From: Methanobacterium sp. BRmetb2
GTDB taxonomy: Archaea; Methanobacteriota; Methanobacteria; Methanobacteriales; Methanobacteriaceae
Reading direction: 5' to 3'
Length of the DNA: 64,000 nucleotides
Assembly: GCA_003491285.1 (NCBI GenBank)
Contig: CP022705.1
Location: forward strand, 496,001-560,000
Part shown: one piece after another, positions 27,752 to 36,830 of the stretch
Layout: each line of letters starts with the position of its first letter
How positions within the stretch are numbered: the first letter of the stretch is position 1
Position numbers and translations under genes: made by a program
Notes under the pieces: generated by a model
Database searches by the model: none
What the model saw: the letters and a program-made list of their open reading frames with translations, nothing else
What the model was told of the DNA's origin: nothing

Positions 27752-28135
27752 TTAATGGATGAGTTCAATCGGAAGTAATATCAAAACACCGAGAAGATCG
27801 CCCTTTCTAATTTCTCCATCTATTGCTGCAACAAAAGTTGCATGATCAGCTGTGCGATCCATACTAATAGGTAGAGGCGTTTCTTCACCAGCAGCAATAG
27901 GATGTCCCAAACCATTGGCAGCATAGGCACACATATAACAAATGTGATTTGCAGGTAAGGGAACCTTTTGGATTTTAATTGGAGTTACATCACCAGATTC
28001 TACTTCAACATCGTCGTCTGCAATTATGGCCCGTAAATTTCCAGAAATAGTGCCTATATTAAAATCAACTAAAGCTGAGTGGTATGCTTCTTGAGTTTTT
28101 TTAATCTCACCTAATCTGGTTATAATTCTTACCAT
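27752..28135 (-). CDS. DUF22 family protein at end of ATP synthase operon
   Basis: 127 residues of the DUF22 family, beta-rich: RIITRLGEIKKTQEAYH, IGTISGNLRAIIADDDVEVESGDV, then the Cys/His segment LPANHICYMCAYAANGLGHPIA and GEIRKGDLLGVLILLPIE. It begins 3 bases after the ahaD stop, so it is the last cistron of the A1A0 ATP synthase operon. The architecture resembles small barrel or SAF-like domains. A role in ATP synthase assembly is suggested only by position. Confidence 0.75.
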   Translation of the reverse strand: MVRIITRLGEIKKTQEAYHSALVDFNIGTISGNLRAIIADDDVEVESGDVTPIKIQKVPLPANHICYMCAYAANGLGHPIAAGEETPLPISMDRTADHATFVAAIDGEIRKGDLLGVLILLPIELIH

Positions 28136-28138
28136 AAA

Positions 28139-28777
28139 TTACATCTCCATTGCTTTTTTAATCATCTTTAATCTTACGAAATTCTCTCTTTCCATTTCTT
28201 CAAGACGCATTTCAATGTATTTGACTGTGTTCTCTAATCTTGGAATAATTATATGTTCCAGGGCGTTAACTCTTCTTTTTGTTGATTCGATCTCACCAGC
28301 AAGTAGAATTATAGTTTTTTCAATCTCTGCAAGTTCAATGATAAGTTTTACTGACTCCTCAAATTTACGGGCTGCCTCGTCAACCTTAACTGAAGTATCA
28401 ACAAAACCATATCCTCGTTCCACCATAGTTCTCTCAGCTGCTTTAGAATCAATCAAAGGAACAACTACACCCATAACACTTCTGGATTCTATATCGACTT
28501 CTATAGACTCTTTAACAGTCATTGCAGCCTTTTCTACAGCCAAATCTCCCATCACGATTTGAGCGGCAGTTAAATCTTCAAATGCTTCCTTCAATTTTTC
28601 TTCAACATTTTCTCTAGATCCTTTGACCCTTTCTAAGATGTTGAAAAATTCCATGATAAGTGCGTTTCTTTTTTCTTTAAGGAGACTGTGGCCTTTAACA
28701 GCCAATTTTTCCCTATCTTTCAGTTTTAGAAGTTCCATCCGTGTTGGATTAATCCCTTCTATCATCTCTTGTGCCAT
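28139..28777 (-). CDS. ahaD: A1A0 ATP synthase subunit D
   Basis: 212 residues, predicted long antiparallel helices, the central rotor stalk subunit (homologous to V-ATPase D and analogous to F-type gamma). The conserved N-terminus INPTRMELLKLKDREKLAVKGHSLLKEKR and C-terminus RRVNALEHIIIPRLENTVKYIEMRLEEMERE are present. GAGGGAT precedes the ATG. It follows ahaB by about 30 bases and is followed closely by the DUF22 gene. Confidence 0.95.
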   Translation of the reverse strand: MAQEMIEGINPTRMELLKLKDREKLAVKGHSLLKEKRNALIMEFFNILERVKGSRENVEEKLKEAFEDLTAAQIVMGDLAVEKAAMTVKESIEVDIESRSVMGVVVPLIDSKAAERTMVERGYGFVDTSVKVDEAARKFEESVKLIIELAEIEKTIILLAGEIESTKRRVNALEHIIIPRLENTVKYIEMRLEEMERENFVRLKMIKKAMEM

Positions 28778-28808
28778 TTTATCCCTCTATTAAAAAATAG
28801 GAATAGGA

Positions 28809-30200
28809 TTATTTATAATCAGGGTGGTATTTAGGAATATGTTCCTCTCTAACCCTCTTAAGCTCAGTTTCTGGTAGAAGACCTAATAATTGCCATCCAA
28901 GATCTAATGTTTCTTGTATAGAACGATCTTCATCCCTACTTTGAGTGATAAATTGATTTTCAAACTCATCAGCGAAACTTAAGAATTTCCTGTCACGTTC
29001 AGTAAGTGCTTCTTCACCTACTACTGCCATCAAGTCTCTTAAATCACGGCCTTCTGCGTAAGCCGAATACAATTGGTCAGAAACACCACTATGATCTTCA
29101 CGGGTTCTTTCTTCACCAATTCCACCACTCATCAATCTAGATAGTGAAGGAAGTACGTCTACTGGAGGGTAAATACCTTTACGGTGCAGGTCTCTGCTTA
29201 AAACAATCTGTCCTTCAGTAATATATCCAGTTAGATCAGGAATTGGATGAGTAATATCATCTTGAGGCATAACCAGTATAGGCATCTGAGTAATTGAACC
29301 TTCTTTACCTACAATACGTCCAGCTCTTTCGTATATACTGGCTAAATCAGTGTACATATAACCAGGGTAACCTCTTCTTCCAGGTACCTCTTCACGTGCA
29401 GCAGATATTTCCCTGAGTGCTTCACAGTAGTTAGTAAGGTCAGTTAATATAACCAGTACGTGCATGTTATGTTCAAATGCCAAATATTCTGCAGTAGTTA
29501 ATGCCATCCTAGGTGTAATGATCCTTTCAATTGCAGGGTCGTCAGCTAGGTTCATGAAAACAGTTACTCTTTCCAGTGCACCTGTTCTTTCAAAATCTCT
29601 CATGAAGTAGTTTGCTTCTTCGTGAGTGATACCCATAGCTGCAAATATAACTGAAAATTCACTTTCTTCAGCCAGTACCTTTGCTTGCCTTGCAATCTGT
29701 GCTGCCAGTTCGTTGTGTGGCAATCCAGATCCAGAAAAGATTGGTAATTTCTGACCCCTTACCAGGGTGTTCATTCCATCTATTGTTGATATACCGGTTT
29801 GGATGAATTCTGCGGGAAATTCTCTGGCAGATGGATTCATAGGGTTCCCGTTAATGTCAAGTTCTTTTTCTGGTATGATTTCTGGTCCGCCGTCTATTGG
29901 TTTTCCTGTACCATTAAAGATTCTGCCCATCATATCTAATGAAACACCGATTTTTGCTGTTTCACCAGTAAATCTTACTTTAGTGGTAGCAGTGTTCAGA
30001 TCACGAGTTCCTTCAAAAACTTGTATAACTGCTAAATCTTCTTTAACTTCCAGGACTTGTCCTCTTCTCTTCTCACCAGAAGGTGTTTCAATATCAACTA
30101 TTTCGTTGTAAGCAACTCCTTCAACACCCTCTACAATCATGAGAGGTCCGGCAACTTCAGAAACAGTTGTATATTCCCTTGTTTTAATATTGGCTTTCAT
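28809..30200 (-). CDS. ahaB: A1A0 ATP synthase regulatory subunit B
   Basis: 463 residues, the non-catalytic nucleotide-binding subunit of the A1 head. The P-loop region is degenerate, as usual (IFSGSGLPHNELAAQIARQ instead of GxxxxGKT). GRIGKEGSITQMPILVMPQDDITHPIPDLTGYITEGQI is the typical conserved core. Two ATG codons lie at the junction: the one at 30206 overlaps the ahaA stop (ATGA), while the one at 30200 has GAGGT at a better distance, so I use 30200. Pairs with AhaA in an A3B3 hexamer. Confidence 0.95.
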   Translation of the reverse strand: MKANIKTREYTTVSEVAGPLMIVEGVEGVAYNEIVDIETPSGEKRRGQVLEVKEDLAVIQVFEGTRDLNTATTKVRFTGETAKIGVSLDMMGRIFNGTGKPIDGGPEIIPEKELDINGNPMNPSAREFPAEFIQTGISTIDGMNTLVRGQKLPIFSGSGLPHNELAAQIARQAKVLAEESEFSVIFAAMGITHEEANYFMRDFERTGALERVTVFMNLADDPAIERIITPRMALTTAEYLAFEHNMHVLVILTDLTNYCEALREISAAREEVPGRRGYPGYMYTDLASIYERAGRIVGKEGSITQMPILVMPQDDITHPIPDLTGYITEGQIVLSRDLHRKGIYPPVDVLPSLSRLMSGGIGEERTREDHSGVSDQLYSAYAEGRDLRDLMAVVGEEALTERDRKFLSFADEFENQFITQSRDEDRSIQETLDLGWQLLGLLPETELKRVREEHIPKYHPDYK

Positions 30201-30202
30201 TT

Positions 30203-31957
30203 TCATACCTCACTAGTCTGTTTTACAATTTTATCCTGGATTTCTTTAACCTTCTCCTCAAATTCTGCTTCAGGTATAAATTTCATTCTTCCTATGTCTT
30301 CTTTAACAGTTAATGCAATAATTTCATCAGAAGGTGCTCCTCGATCTAAAGCTTCAGTGGCCTTTTCATGGAACATCATAATTGTTTTAAGCATTTGATA
30401 CTGTTTGGAAGATGAACAATAGGTATCCACTTCGTGATATGCATTTTGCTGGAGGAAGTCTTCCCGGATCATCCTAGTACTTTCTAGGGTTATTCTTTCC
30501 CTATCTGGCAATGCGTCTGGTCCAACTAATTGTACAATTTCCTGTAGTTCTGATTCTTTTTGTAGGAGAACCATTGCCTCGTCACGAGTTTTTCTCCAAT
30601 CTTCACCAACTTGTGCATCCCACCAACCTTCTACACTATCCACATATAATGAATAACTTTGTAACCAGTCTATTGATGGAAAGTGACGTTTATCTGCTAG
30701 AGACGCGTCCAGTGCCCAGAAAACTTTACATATACGTAGAGTGTTTTGAGTAACTGGTTCTGATAGGTCACCACCTGGTGGTGATACTGCTCCCACAACA
30801 GATACAGATGAAACTTTTTGTTCGGTTCCAATAGTGTTTACTCGACCTGCTCTTTCATAAAATTGTGCTAATCTTGAAGCCAAGTATGCAGGGTATCCTT
30901 CCTCACCAGGCATTTCTTCCAATCTTCCAGAAATTTCCCTCATAGCTTCGGCCCATCGGGATGTTGAATCTGCCATTACAGCCACATCGTATCCCATATC
31001 TCTGAAATATTCGGCGATAGTAATTCCAGTGTATACACAAGCTTCTCTCGCTGCTACTGGCATGTTTGAAGTGTTTGCAATAAGAACAGTTCTGTCCATT
31101 AATGGTTTACCTGTTTTCGGATCTTCAAGTTCAGGGAACTCTTTAAGAACTTCGGTCATCTCGTTACCACGTTCTCCACATCCTACGTATACAATAATAT
31201 CAGCGTCCGCCCATTTTGCAAGTTGTTGTTGGGTTACAGTTTTTCCGGATCCAAATGGACCGGGTATAGCTGCTGTTCCACCTTTAGCTACAGGGAAAAA
31301 TGTATCCTGAGCTCGTTGGCCTGTGACTAAAGGTATATCTGGGTCCAATTTGGTTACATACGGTCTTCCAACCCTTACTGGCCATTTCTGCATCATTTGA
31401 ACTTTTTCAATTCCCTTAGAAGTTTCAATTTCTGCAATGTCCTCTTCTACTGTGTATTCTCCCTCAGATGCAATACTTTTTATGGTTCCAGATATGTTTG
31501 GTGGAACCATGATTTTATGTAGTACAGCAGATGTTTCCTGAACCTCTCCTAAAAGGTCTCCACCTTCTACTTTGTCACCAGCACTGAGTTTTGGCATGAA
31601 TTTCCATTTTTTATCTTTAGGTAATGATGGAACATCCACCCCTCTTTCAAGGTAATCGCCAGTTTTTAGTTTAATGGTTTCTAGAGGTCTTTGAATACCA
31701 TCAAAGATGGATCCCATAATTCCCGGCCCTAATTCCACTGAAAGTGGTCCTCCAGTACTTTCCACTATCTCTCCAGGTTTCATACCTGCAGTTTCTTCGT
31801 ATACTTGGATGGTAGCTGTGTCGCCTTCAAGTTCAATTATTTCTCCAATTAACTTGTCATCACCGACTTTAACCATCTCATACATCTGGGTACCTTTCAT
31901 ACCATCTGCGACGATAACTGGTCCCGCTACTTTAATTATCTTTCCTTTTGTAATCAT
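30203..31957 (-). CDS. ahaA: A1A0 ATP synthase catalytic subunit A
   Basis: 584 residues. Walker A is GPFGSGKTVTQQQLAKWADADI, with catalytic region VYVGCGERGNEMTEVL and VMADSTSRWAEAMREISGRLEEMPGEEGYPAYL. The non-homologous insertion typical of A/V-type A subunits lies around residues 110-200. It synthesises ATP using the ion gradient built up by methyltransferase Mtr. The start overlaps the ahaF stop and the end overlaps ahaB, showing strict operon coupling. No intein is present, unlike in some archaeal A subunits. Confidence 0.96.
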   Translation of the reverse strand: MITKGKIIKVAGPVIVADGMKGTQMYEMVKVGDDKLIGEIIELEGDTATIQVYEETAGMKPGEIVESTGGPLSVELGPGIMGSIFDGIQRPLETIKLKTGDYLERGVDVPSLPKDKKWKFMPKLSAGDKVEGGDLLGEVQETSAVLHKIMVPPNISGTIKSIASEGEYTVEEDIAEIETSKGIEKVQMMQKWPVRVGRPYVTKLDPDIPLVTGQRAQDTFFPVAKGGTAAIPGPFGSGKTVTQQQLAKWADADIIVYVGCGERGNEMTEVLKEFPELEDPKTGKPLMDRTVLIANTSNMPVAAREACVYTGITIAEYFRDMGYDVAVMADSTSRWAEAMREISGRLEEMPGEEGYPAYLASRLAQFYERAGRVNTIGTEQKVSSVSVVGAVSPPGGDLSEPVTQNTLRICKVFWALDASLADKRHFPSIDWLQSYSLYVDSVEGWWDAQVGEDWRKTRDEAMVLLQKESELQEIVQLVGPDALPDRERITLESTRMIREDFLQQNAYHEVDTYCSSSKQYQMLKTIMMFHEKATEALDRGAPSDEIIALTVKEDIGRMKFIPEAEFEEKVKEIQDKIVKQTSEV

Positions 31958-32274
31958 TTTACCATCTCAACCCCAATTACTCTTTTTATAAGTTCGCCCA
32001 TTGGGTCTGTTGCTCTTTCCGTTGGGCCTGTTTTATCGGGTATTTCAATTATCATAGGTAATGCGCTTGACTTGGTGAATTTATCAATCGTTTCTCTTAA
32101 TTCATCTCCAATTTTCTCTGTAGTTATAATAATAGAAAAATCCTTTTTTATGAGATCTTTTAATGTATTCTCTGCTTCTTCCTTGTTAGCTACTGGGTAT
32201 GCGTCTTTTACTCCTCCCAGACGAAATCCAGTTACTGTATCTGGATCTGCTAGTATTGCAATAGCTGAACTCAT
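31954..32274 (-). CDS. ahaF: A1A0 ATP synthase subunit F
   Basis: 106 residues, CheY-like fold, central stalk subunit. It begins IAILADPDTVTGFRLGGVKDAYPV and contains FSIIITTEKIGDELRETID and ALPMIIEIPDKTGP, all family-typical. ATG overlaps the ahaC stop (ATGA) and its own stop overlaps the ahaA start. Confidence 0.94.
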   Translation of the reverse strand: MSSAIAILADPDTVTGFRLGGVKDAYPVANKEEAENTLKDLIKKDFSIIITTEKIGDELRETIDKFTKSSALPMIIEIPDKTGPTERATDPMGELIKRVIGVEMVK

Positions 32275-33428
32275 ATCAACATCTCCTTAATTTTAGAAAC
32301 AGGAAAACCTACTTCCCTTTTTCCACGAACAATTACTTTTAAATTTTTAATTTCAATCTCTTTTCTGCTTAAAAATGCAATAATCGGTCCAACTCCAAAT
32401 GGTTTTTTGGTTGAAAGATTTTTGGCAATTTTCACCACATTTTTATCTAATGCAGTTTCAAATGGTGCAATGGAACCAGTTGCATTGTATTCAGAAAGTG
32501 CTTCAGCCATAATATTAGCATAATCTGTACTTTCCAAACTACTAACTACACCAGGAACATCTTCTGATTCCATTAAATCTTTTAATTTCCATTCTCGTAT
32601 TTGATAACCTTTGGTTATCATGTATGGTTGGATGTCATCATATTTTAAGCCATCTAATTTAGCTCTTAAAATGATTTTCAGATTAGTTGAATCAACTTGA
32701 GTACCGATATATGTGTTTAATATAGTTGTACTATCATCAGATGGATTTGCAACTGCTATCATTAGATTATCTAAGTAATATTTGTCCAGTGCTGCCTCTA
32801 AAGGTAGTAACATTCCCTTCTCTTTGTAATCGTTAAGTGCATCCTCAAGGACTTGAGCATATTCAGTACCTTCAAGTCCGGTTATTACCTCTGTAACATC
32901 TTTAGCATCCACTAATTTTTCCAATAAATCATTGATTTCTCCAAATGGTACCATAAGATCCAATGTAGCTTCTCTACTCAAACCTACTTCTTTGGCTGTG
33001 AGAATACTTTTAATATTTTTGATATCCCATTTTTTAAGTAAAGCTCTGAAGGTCGGTTTAATACTCCCAGGAGTTATTCGTGCAAGAAGATCATAGGTTT
33101 CTGCGAGTTGTGAGTCCAATGCTTTTTCAAGAGGAAACTTATCCACATATTGAGCATATTCGGGCACTCCTCGTAAATAATTTTTGACTTCTTCCAGATT
33201 ATCAGCCTCAATTATTTCAGAAAATTGCTTTTCTGTAAACAATCGTCCTATCCTCGCTCTTACCCTTGCATTAGGATATGCATAAGGAAAAGTATCCAAA
33301 ACCGGTTTAATTGTTACTATTACAACTATAACTCCAATTACAGCTCCAATTAAAAATATAAGTCCTAAAAAAGATTCAATTGAGGAGAATCCTAGGGAAG
33401 TCACTATTGCTGTAATGCTTTCTGCCAT
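32271..33428 (-). CDS. ahaC: A1A0 ATP synthase subunit C
   Basis: 385 residues, homologous to V-ATPase subunit d, the collar between the rotor ring and central stalk. An N-terminal hydrophobic stretch (~15-45, LGLIFLIGAVIGVIVVIVTI) is followed by the repeated all-helical body (YPNARVRARIGRLFTEKQF). The N-terminal membrane-like segment is longer than in many homologues. GGAGGAGACAAC precedes the ATG. Confidence 0.93.
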   Translation of the reverse strand: MAESITAIVTSLGFSSIESFLGLIFLIGAVIGVIVVIVTIKPVLDTFPYAYPNARVRARIGRLFTEKQFSEIIEADNLEEVKNYLRGVPEYAQYVDKFPLEKALDSQLAETYDLLARITPGSIKPTFRALLKKWDIKNIKSILTAKEVGLSREATLDLMVPFGEINDLLEKLVDAKDVTEVITGLEGTEYAQVLEDALNDYKEKGMLLPLEAALDKYYLDNLMIAVANPSDDSTTILNTYIGTQVDSTNLKIILRAKLDGLKYDDIQPYMITKGYQIREWKLKDLMESEDVPGVVSSLESTDYANIMAEALSEYNATGSIAPFETALDKNVVKIAKNLSTKKPFGVGPIIAFLSRKEIEIKNLKVIVRGKREVGFPVSKIKEMLI

Positions 33429-33440
33429 GTTGTCTCCTCC

Positions 33441-34064
33441 CTATTCAAACAGTACTCGTGCAACTTCTGATCTTAGAGCTTTTTTAAACCTCTGCATCCT
33501 TGCCTCGATAGTATTGTTTACCTCTATTTCGCCATTTTTAGTTTTAACAATTGCTCCACCAATGGTTTTAATATTATCCCCTATATCAAGAGTTGTTTTA
33601 CTACCAGTGGCAGTTTCAACTTCTTTACCAATATCAGATAAAGAATCTTTTATTTTGGAGACATCTTCTTCTTTTAAAAGAACAAGAAGGTCCCCTCCAC
33701 CAATTTCAGTTGAAGCTTCTTTTACTATATTTTTTAATGATTCGAGATATTCTGCAGAAGAACTTGAAGCAATTTTTCTTAATTCTTCTTCAGCTTTGGT
33801 AAAAGCCTGATCAATTACCTCTTCTCGCCCTTCCAACTCCATTCTCCTGGAGTTCATCTTGGCTTCAGAGATTATCTGCTGATATTTCATATTAGCTTGT
33901 TTTTTAGCATCATCAATTATTTTTTCTTTCTCCATTTTGGCTTGTTCCTCGCCCTCGGAAATAATTGATGTCGCTTCTGTTTCAGCTTCTTGAATTACAG
34001 CATCAGCTTCACCTTGAGCATCAGATAATATGCTTGATACTATTTTTTCTGCCCCGGAACTCAT
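33441..34064 (-). CDS. ahaE: A1A0 ATP synthase subunit E (peripheral stalk)
   Basis: 207 residues from ATG 34064. GGAGGATAA, which also ends ahaK, lies just upstream; the longer open frame to 34112 reads through ahaK and is not family-like. An N-terminal coiled coil (MSSGAEKIVSSILSDAQGEA and Glu/Ala-rich repeats to ~90) binds subunit H. The C-terminal globular domain (~100-207) contacts the A3B3 head. Together with H it forms the two peripheral stalks. Confidence 0.93.
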   Translation of the reverse strand: MSSGAEKIVSSILSDAQGEADAVIQEAETEATSIISEGEEQAKMEKEKIIDDAKKQANMKYQQIISEAKMNSRRMELEGREEVIDQAFTKAEEELRKIASSSSAEYLESLKNIVKEASTEIGGGDLLVLLKEEDVSKIKDSLSDIGKEVETATGSKTTLDIGDNIKTIGGAIVKTKNGEIEVNNTIEARMQRFKKALRSEVARVLFE

Positions 34065-34068
34065 CTGA

Positions 34069-34314
34069 TTATCCTCCAAGGATTCCACCGAATACCATGA
34101 GCAATATAGCAATCAAGAAACCGTAAATAGCCTGTGTCTCTGGCAACGCAGTAAACAGAATTCCCTGAGCAAACATATCTGGATCTTCTGCAACTGCACC
34201 TACACTTCCGGCTGCTGCAATACCTTGACCTAAACCTGAACCTAATCCAGCAAATCCAACGGCTATTCCTGCGCCTATTGCTGCTAAAGCTGTACCTAAA
34301 ACAATTTCTACCAT
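34069..34314 (-). CDS. ahaK: A1A0 ATP synthase rotor subunit K (c), single hairpin
   Basis: 81 residues, two transmembrane helices. Helix 1 has GAGIAVGFAGLGSGLGQG and helix 2 has LFTALPETQAIYGFLIAILL with the ion-binding Glu. Gln in GLGQG together with Glu-Thr in PETQ fits the Na+-ligand pattern of sodium-dependent c rings. The protein is a single hairpin; M. thermautotrophicus is reported to have a duplicated one and M. jannaschii a triplicated one. One binding site per hairpin gives a high ion-to-ATP ratio. AGGAGG precedes the ATG. Confidence 0.95.
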   Translation of the reverse strand: MVEIVLGTALAAIGAGIAVGFAGLGSGLGQGIAAAGSVGAVAEDPDMFAQGILFTALPETQAIYGFLIAILLMVFGGILGG

Positions 34315-34326
34315 TTATTTTACCTC

Positions 34327-36321
34327 CTAATTACTCCTAACTATCTTTGTTAATTTTCTTTTTGCACGAAATGCTCTGAATTTAGAGCTTCCGCCGATGT
34401 AAAACTGACTGAAAAATTCAACATAATGCAAACGAAGAGCGTTAATAAATGCTCCAAGTGTTTGGAAAGCACCATTGGCAATGTGTCCTAACACAAATAT
34501 TATAGGTGCAATGATAAATCCTACATAAGGAATCATCTCTCCAAGGAGACCTGTCAAGATGTTCACTGTCATGGCTATACCACCAGTTGCCAAACACAAT
34601 GCTAACAACCTGGCGTAAGACAAAATAGTTCCAAGGAATCCTGAAACATCCATCAGTCCAAACAATTTGTTGAAGTACAACAACATCACGAATGCCACAG
34701 CAATTACTGCACCACCAATGTAAATTGAACCTATATTGTACAGGAACGATGCGGCTAATAATCCAACTCCCAGTAGCATTACAAGCCATACAATCTGATT
34801 ACCCATTGCTTCTTTTACTTCTCCTCTAGTTATATTGTTGTAGGCCCCTATAACCAGACCAATTGTAGTATAAATGACACCTACAATTAAAGCCAGGATT
34901 AATATGTTTTCTGGATGTTTAAACGAATCAATAGGTGCAATTACTGTAGGGAGTTGCAATCCAAAGAATCTGGGGAAAAAGTCTCCCAACAAACTATTGG
35001 TCAAAAGACCTAAAATTACAGCCCATACACCACAAGCAATAAGAACCAGCCCAATTTTACGCATTCCACTATTAACTTTTCCCAATCCTCTGAAAATTAT
35101 AAACCCTGCCAGGGCAATCACTGCTCCATATCCCGCATCTGTTAAACAAAAACCAAAGAAAAAGGGGAATACAATGGCAACCAGAATTGTTGGATCAATT
35201 TCTTTATAACTTGGTGGGGAATACATTTCCACAAAGAGTTGATAAGGTTTGGCAAATCTAGGATTATCAAGATGGACTGGAATTTCCTCACCCTCGGGAT
35301 TTTCCATTTCCACAACTGAATGGCCATCAGTTGATTCATCTATAATTTTAAGAGCTTCCTGAGACTTCTTTTCAGGAACCCATGCTTCTAACATTACTGT
35401 ATTCTCTGTTTCCCCAAAAGAAGAGAAAATTTCATTTCGTTCTTTTTCTATTTCTAATTCTTCTTTTAGAACTAGAAGATCATATCTCCATTTTGATGCT
35501 ACATCGGCCAGTTCATGGAGAATTTTTTCTTTATCAATTTCAATATCTTTTATTCTACTTTCTGATTCTTTTATTACTTTTTCAGGTTTACCAGAAATTC
35601 CAGAAACTTCAAACCGTTCAAATTCGAGTTTTCTTAAAATAGAAGATATCTTTTCGCCGAATTCGGCTAAAGTAATAATAATTAAGGTTTTATCATTTTT
35701 ATCATTATCTTGATCAGCTTTTAGAACAAGTATCTTATCAGTAACTGCATTAGATTCAGTTAAAAATTTATCATAAGCATCTGAAGATAATTTACCGGCT
35801 ATTACAGATGTATATTTGGTTTTTTCTAAGTCACCTAGATCAATATCAAATTTTTCAAGTTTCTGGGAAACATTTATCCCGTTGGTCAGTTCATTTTTTT
35901 CAGAATCGAGTTTACTCAAACTTTCTTCAAGTGCCTTGGTTTTAAGTTCAACCTCACCCAGTAAAGATTCTGCTTTATCTATAAGTTTTTCAGTGCTGAG
36001 TTCCTGAACTTCCATCTTAGGTGGCACTTCCGGGCTTATAAAGCCTTTTATTGTGTCCAGGATACTTTTATCACTTTTACTTACAGTTCCCAAAAAATCA
36101 ACAATTCCTGTTGTTTTCATTAAAAGAGAAGAAATTTTACTGGTATATTGGGTTGCTTTAGAAGGATTTAAAATTAGATTCCATTCAGCATCTTGTTGAA
36201 TACGTTCTGAAATGTCATGAATCTGCACAATTCCCTTTTCATGTAGGGCATTTACCGCGGAATCAGCATGTTTGTCCAGGGTTATTATTTTTAGTTTGTG
36301 CATCTTTGCTGGCATAAACAT
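34327..36321 (-). CDS. ahaI: A1A0 ATP synthase subunit I (a)
   Basis: 664 residues from ATG 36321, which follows AGTGAT; the open frame extends to a TTG at 36348 inside ahaH without a ribosome site. The first ~350 residues form the cytoplasmic arm with coiled coils. The remainder has seven to eight transmembrane helices, including ILSYARLLALCLATGGIAMTVN, which carries the conserved Arg of the ion channel, and ALRLHYVEFFSQFY near the C-terminus. It forms the stator half-channels facing the K ring. Confidence 0.94.
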   Translation of the reverse strand: MFMPAKMHKLKIITLDKHADSAVNALHEKGIVQIHDISERIQQDAEWNLILNPSKATQYTSKISSLLMKTTGIVDFLGTVSKSDKSILDTIKGFISPEVPPKMEVQELSTEKLIDKAESLLGEVELKTKALEESLSKLDSEKNELTNGINVSQKLEKFDIDLGDLEKTKYTSVIAGKLSSDAYDKFLTESNAVTDKILVLKADQDNDKNDKTLIIITLAEFGEKISSILRKLEFERFEVSGISGKPEKVIKESESRIKDIEIDKEKILHELADVASKWRYDLLVLKEELEIEKERNEIFSSFGETENTVMLEAWVPEKKSQEALKIIDESTDGHSVVEMENPEGEEIPVHLDNPRFAKPYQLFVEMYSPPSYKEIDPTILVAIVFPFFFGFCLTDAGYGAVIALAGFIIFRGLGKVNSGMRKIGLVLIACGVWAVILGLLTNSLLGDFFPRFFGLQLPTVIAPIDSFKHPENILILALIVGVIYTTIGLVIGAYNNITRGEVKEAMGNQIVWLVMLLGVGLLAASFLYNIGSIYIGGAVIAVAFVMLLYFNKLFGLMDVSGFLGTILSYARLLALCLATGGIAMTVNILTGLLGEMIPYVGFIIAPIIFVLGHIANGAFQTLGAFINALRLHYVEFFSQFYIGGSSKFRAFRAKRKLTKIVRSN

Positions 36322-36328
36322 AGTATCA

Positions 36329-36643
36329 CTATAGAACGCTTTTAACAATTATAGTCACGGATTCATCAACTTTATTGATTGTCTTATTTTTTGTTAATTC
36401 CAATGCTTCAGTGGCTTTATTAGATATTTGGTAAGATTCTTTTTTGGCTTTTGTTTCAGCATCAAAAATTATCTTTTCAGCGTCATCACCGGCTTCACTT
36501 TTGGCGTTTTCAATAATTTCTTTGGATTTTTCCTTAGCTTCTTCTATCATTTCTGAAGATTTCTGCTTCGAATCTTCTATTAGCTTATCAGCATCATTTT
36601 CTGCTTTTTTTATCGTGGTAATGGCTTCCGATATCGTTATCAT
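36329..36643 (-). CDS. ahaH: A1A0 ATP synthase subunit H (peripheral stalk)
   Basis: 104 residues from ATG 36643; GGTGA lies 5 bases upstream, whereas the ATG at 36655 lies ahead of that site. The protein is nearly all coiled coil, starting MITISEAITTIKKAENDADK and continuing with Lys/Glu/Ala-rich heptads, and pairs with subunit E. First gene of the operon. It matches AhaH of other methanogens in size and position. Confidence 0.9.
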   Translation of the reverse strand: MITISEAITTIKKAENDADKLIEDSKQKSSEMIEEAKEKSKEIIENAKSEAGDDAEKIIFDAETKAKKESYQISNKATEALELTKNKTINKVDESVTIIVKSVL

Positions 36644-36676
36644 TTGAATCACCATGGTTTATGCAAAATCTATTAA

Positions 36677-36690
36677 CGATTATATTTATC
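36677..36690 (-). promoter_or_regulatory. TATA-like promoter element of ATP synthase operon
   Basis: On the minus strand GATAAATATAATCG lies ~35-45 bases upstream of the ahaH ATG. Archaeal start sites usually lie ~25 bases downstream of a TATA box, giving a leader of about 20 bases that includes GGTGA. This is the only good candidate between ahaH and the citrate synthase-like gene. Confidence 0.4.
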
Positions 36691-36830
36691 TTTTACTATT
36701 TAATCTTCATATATATTTGAACCTATTCCTATAAAATAAGATCTTATTATTTTTAATCAATTTAGAAATAAGTATTAAAAAATATATAAACTTATTATAA
36801 ATTAGTAAATATTCCCAAATATCCATTAAA

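Noticed and set aside
34442..36007. Several 60-115 codon frames inside ahaI
   Set aside because: They overlap the conserved ATP synthase I subunit in other frames and lack ribosome sites.
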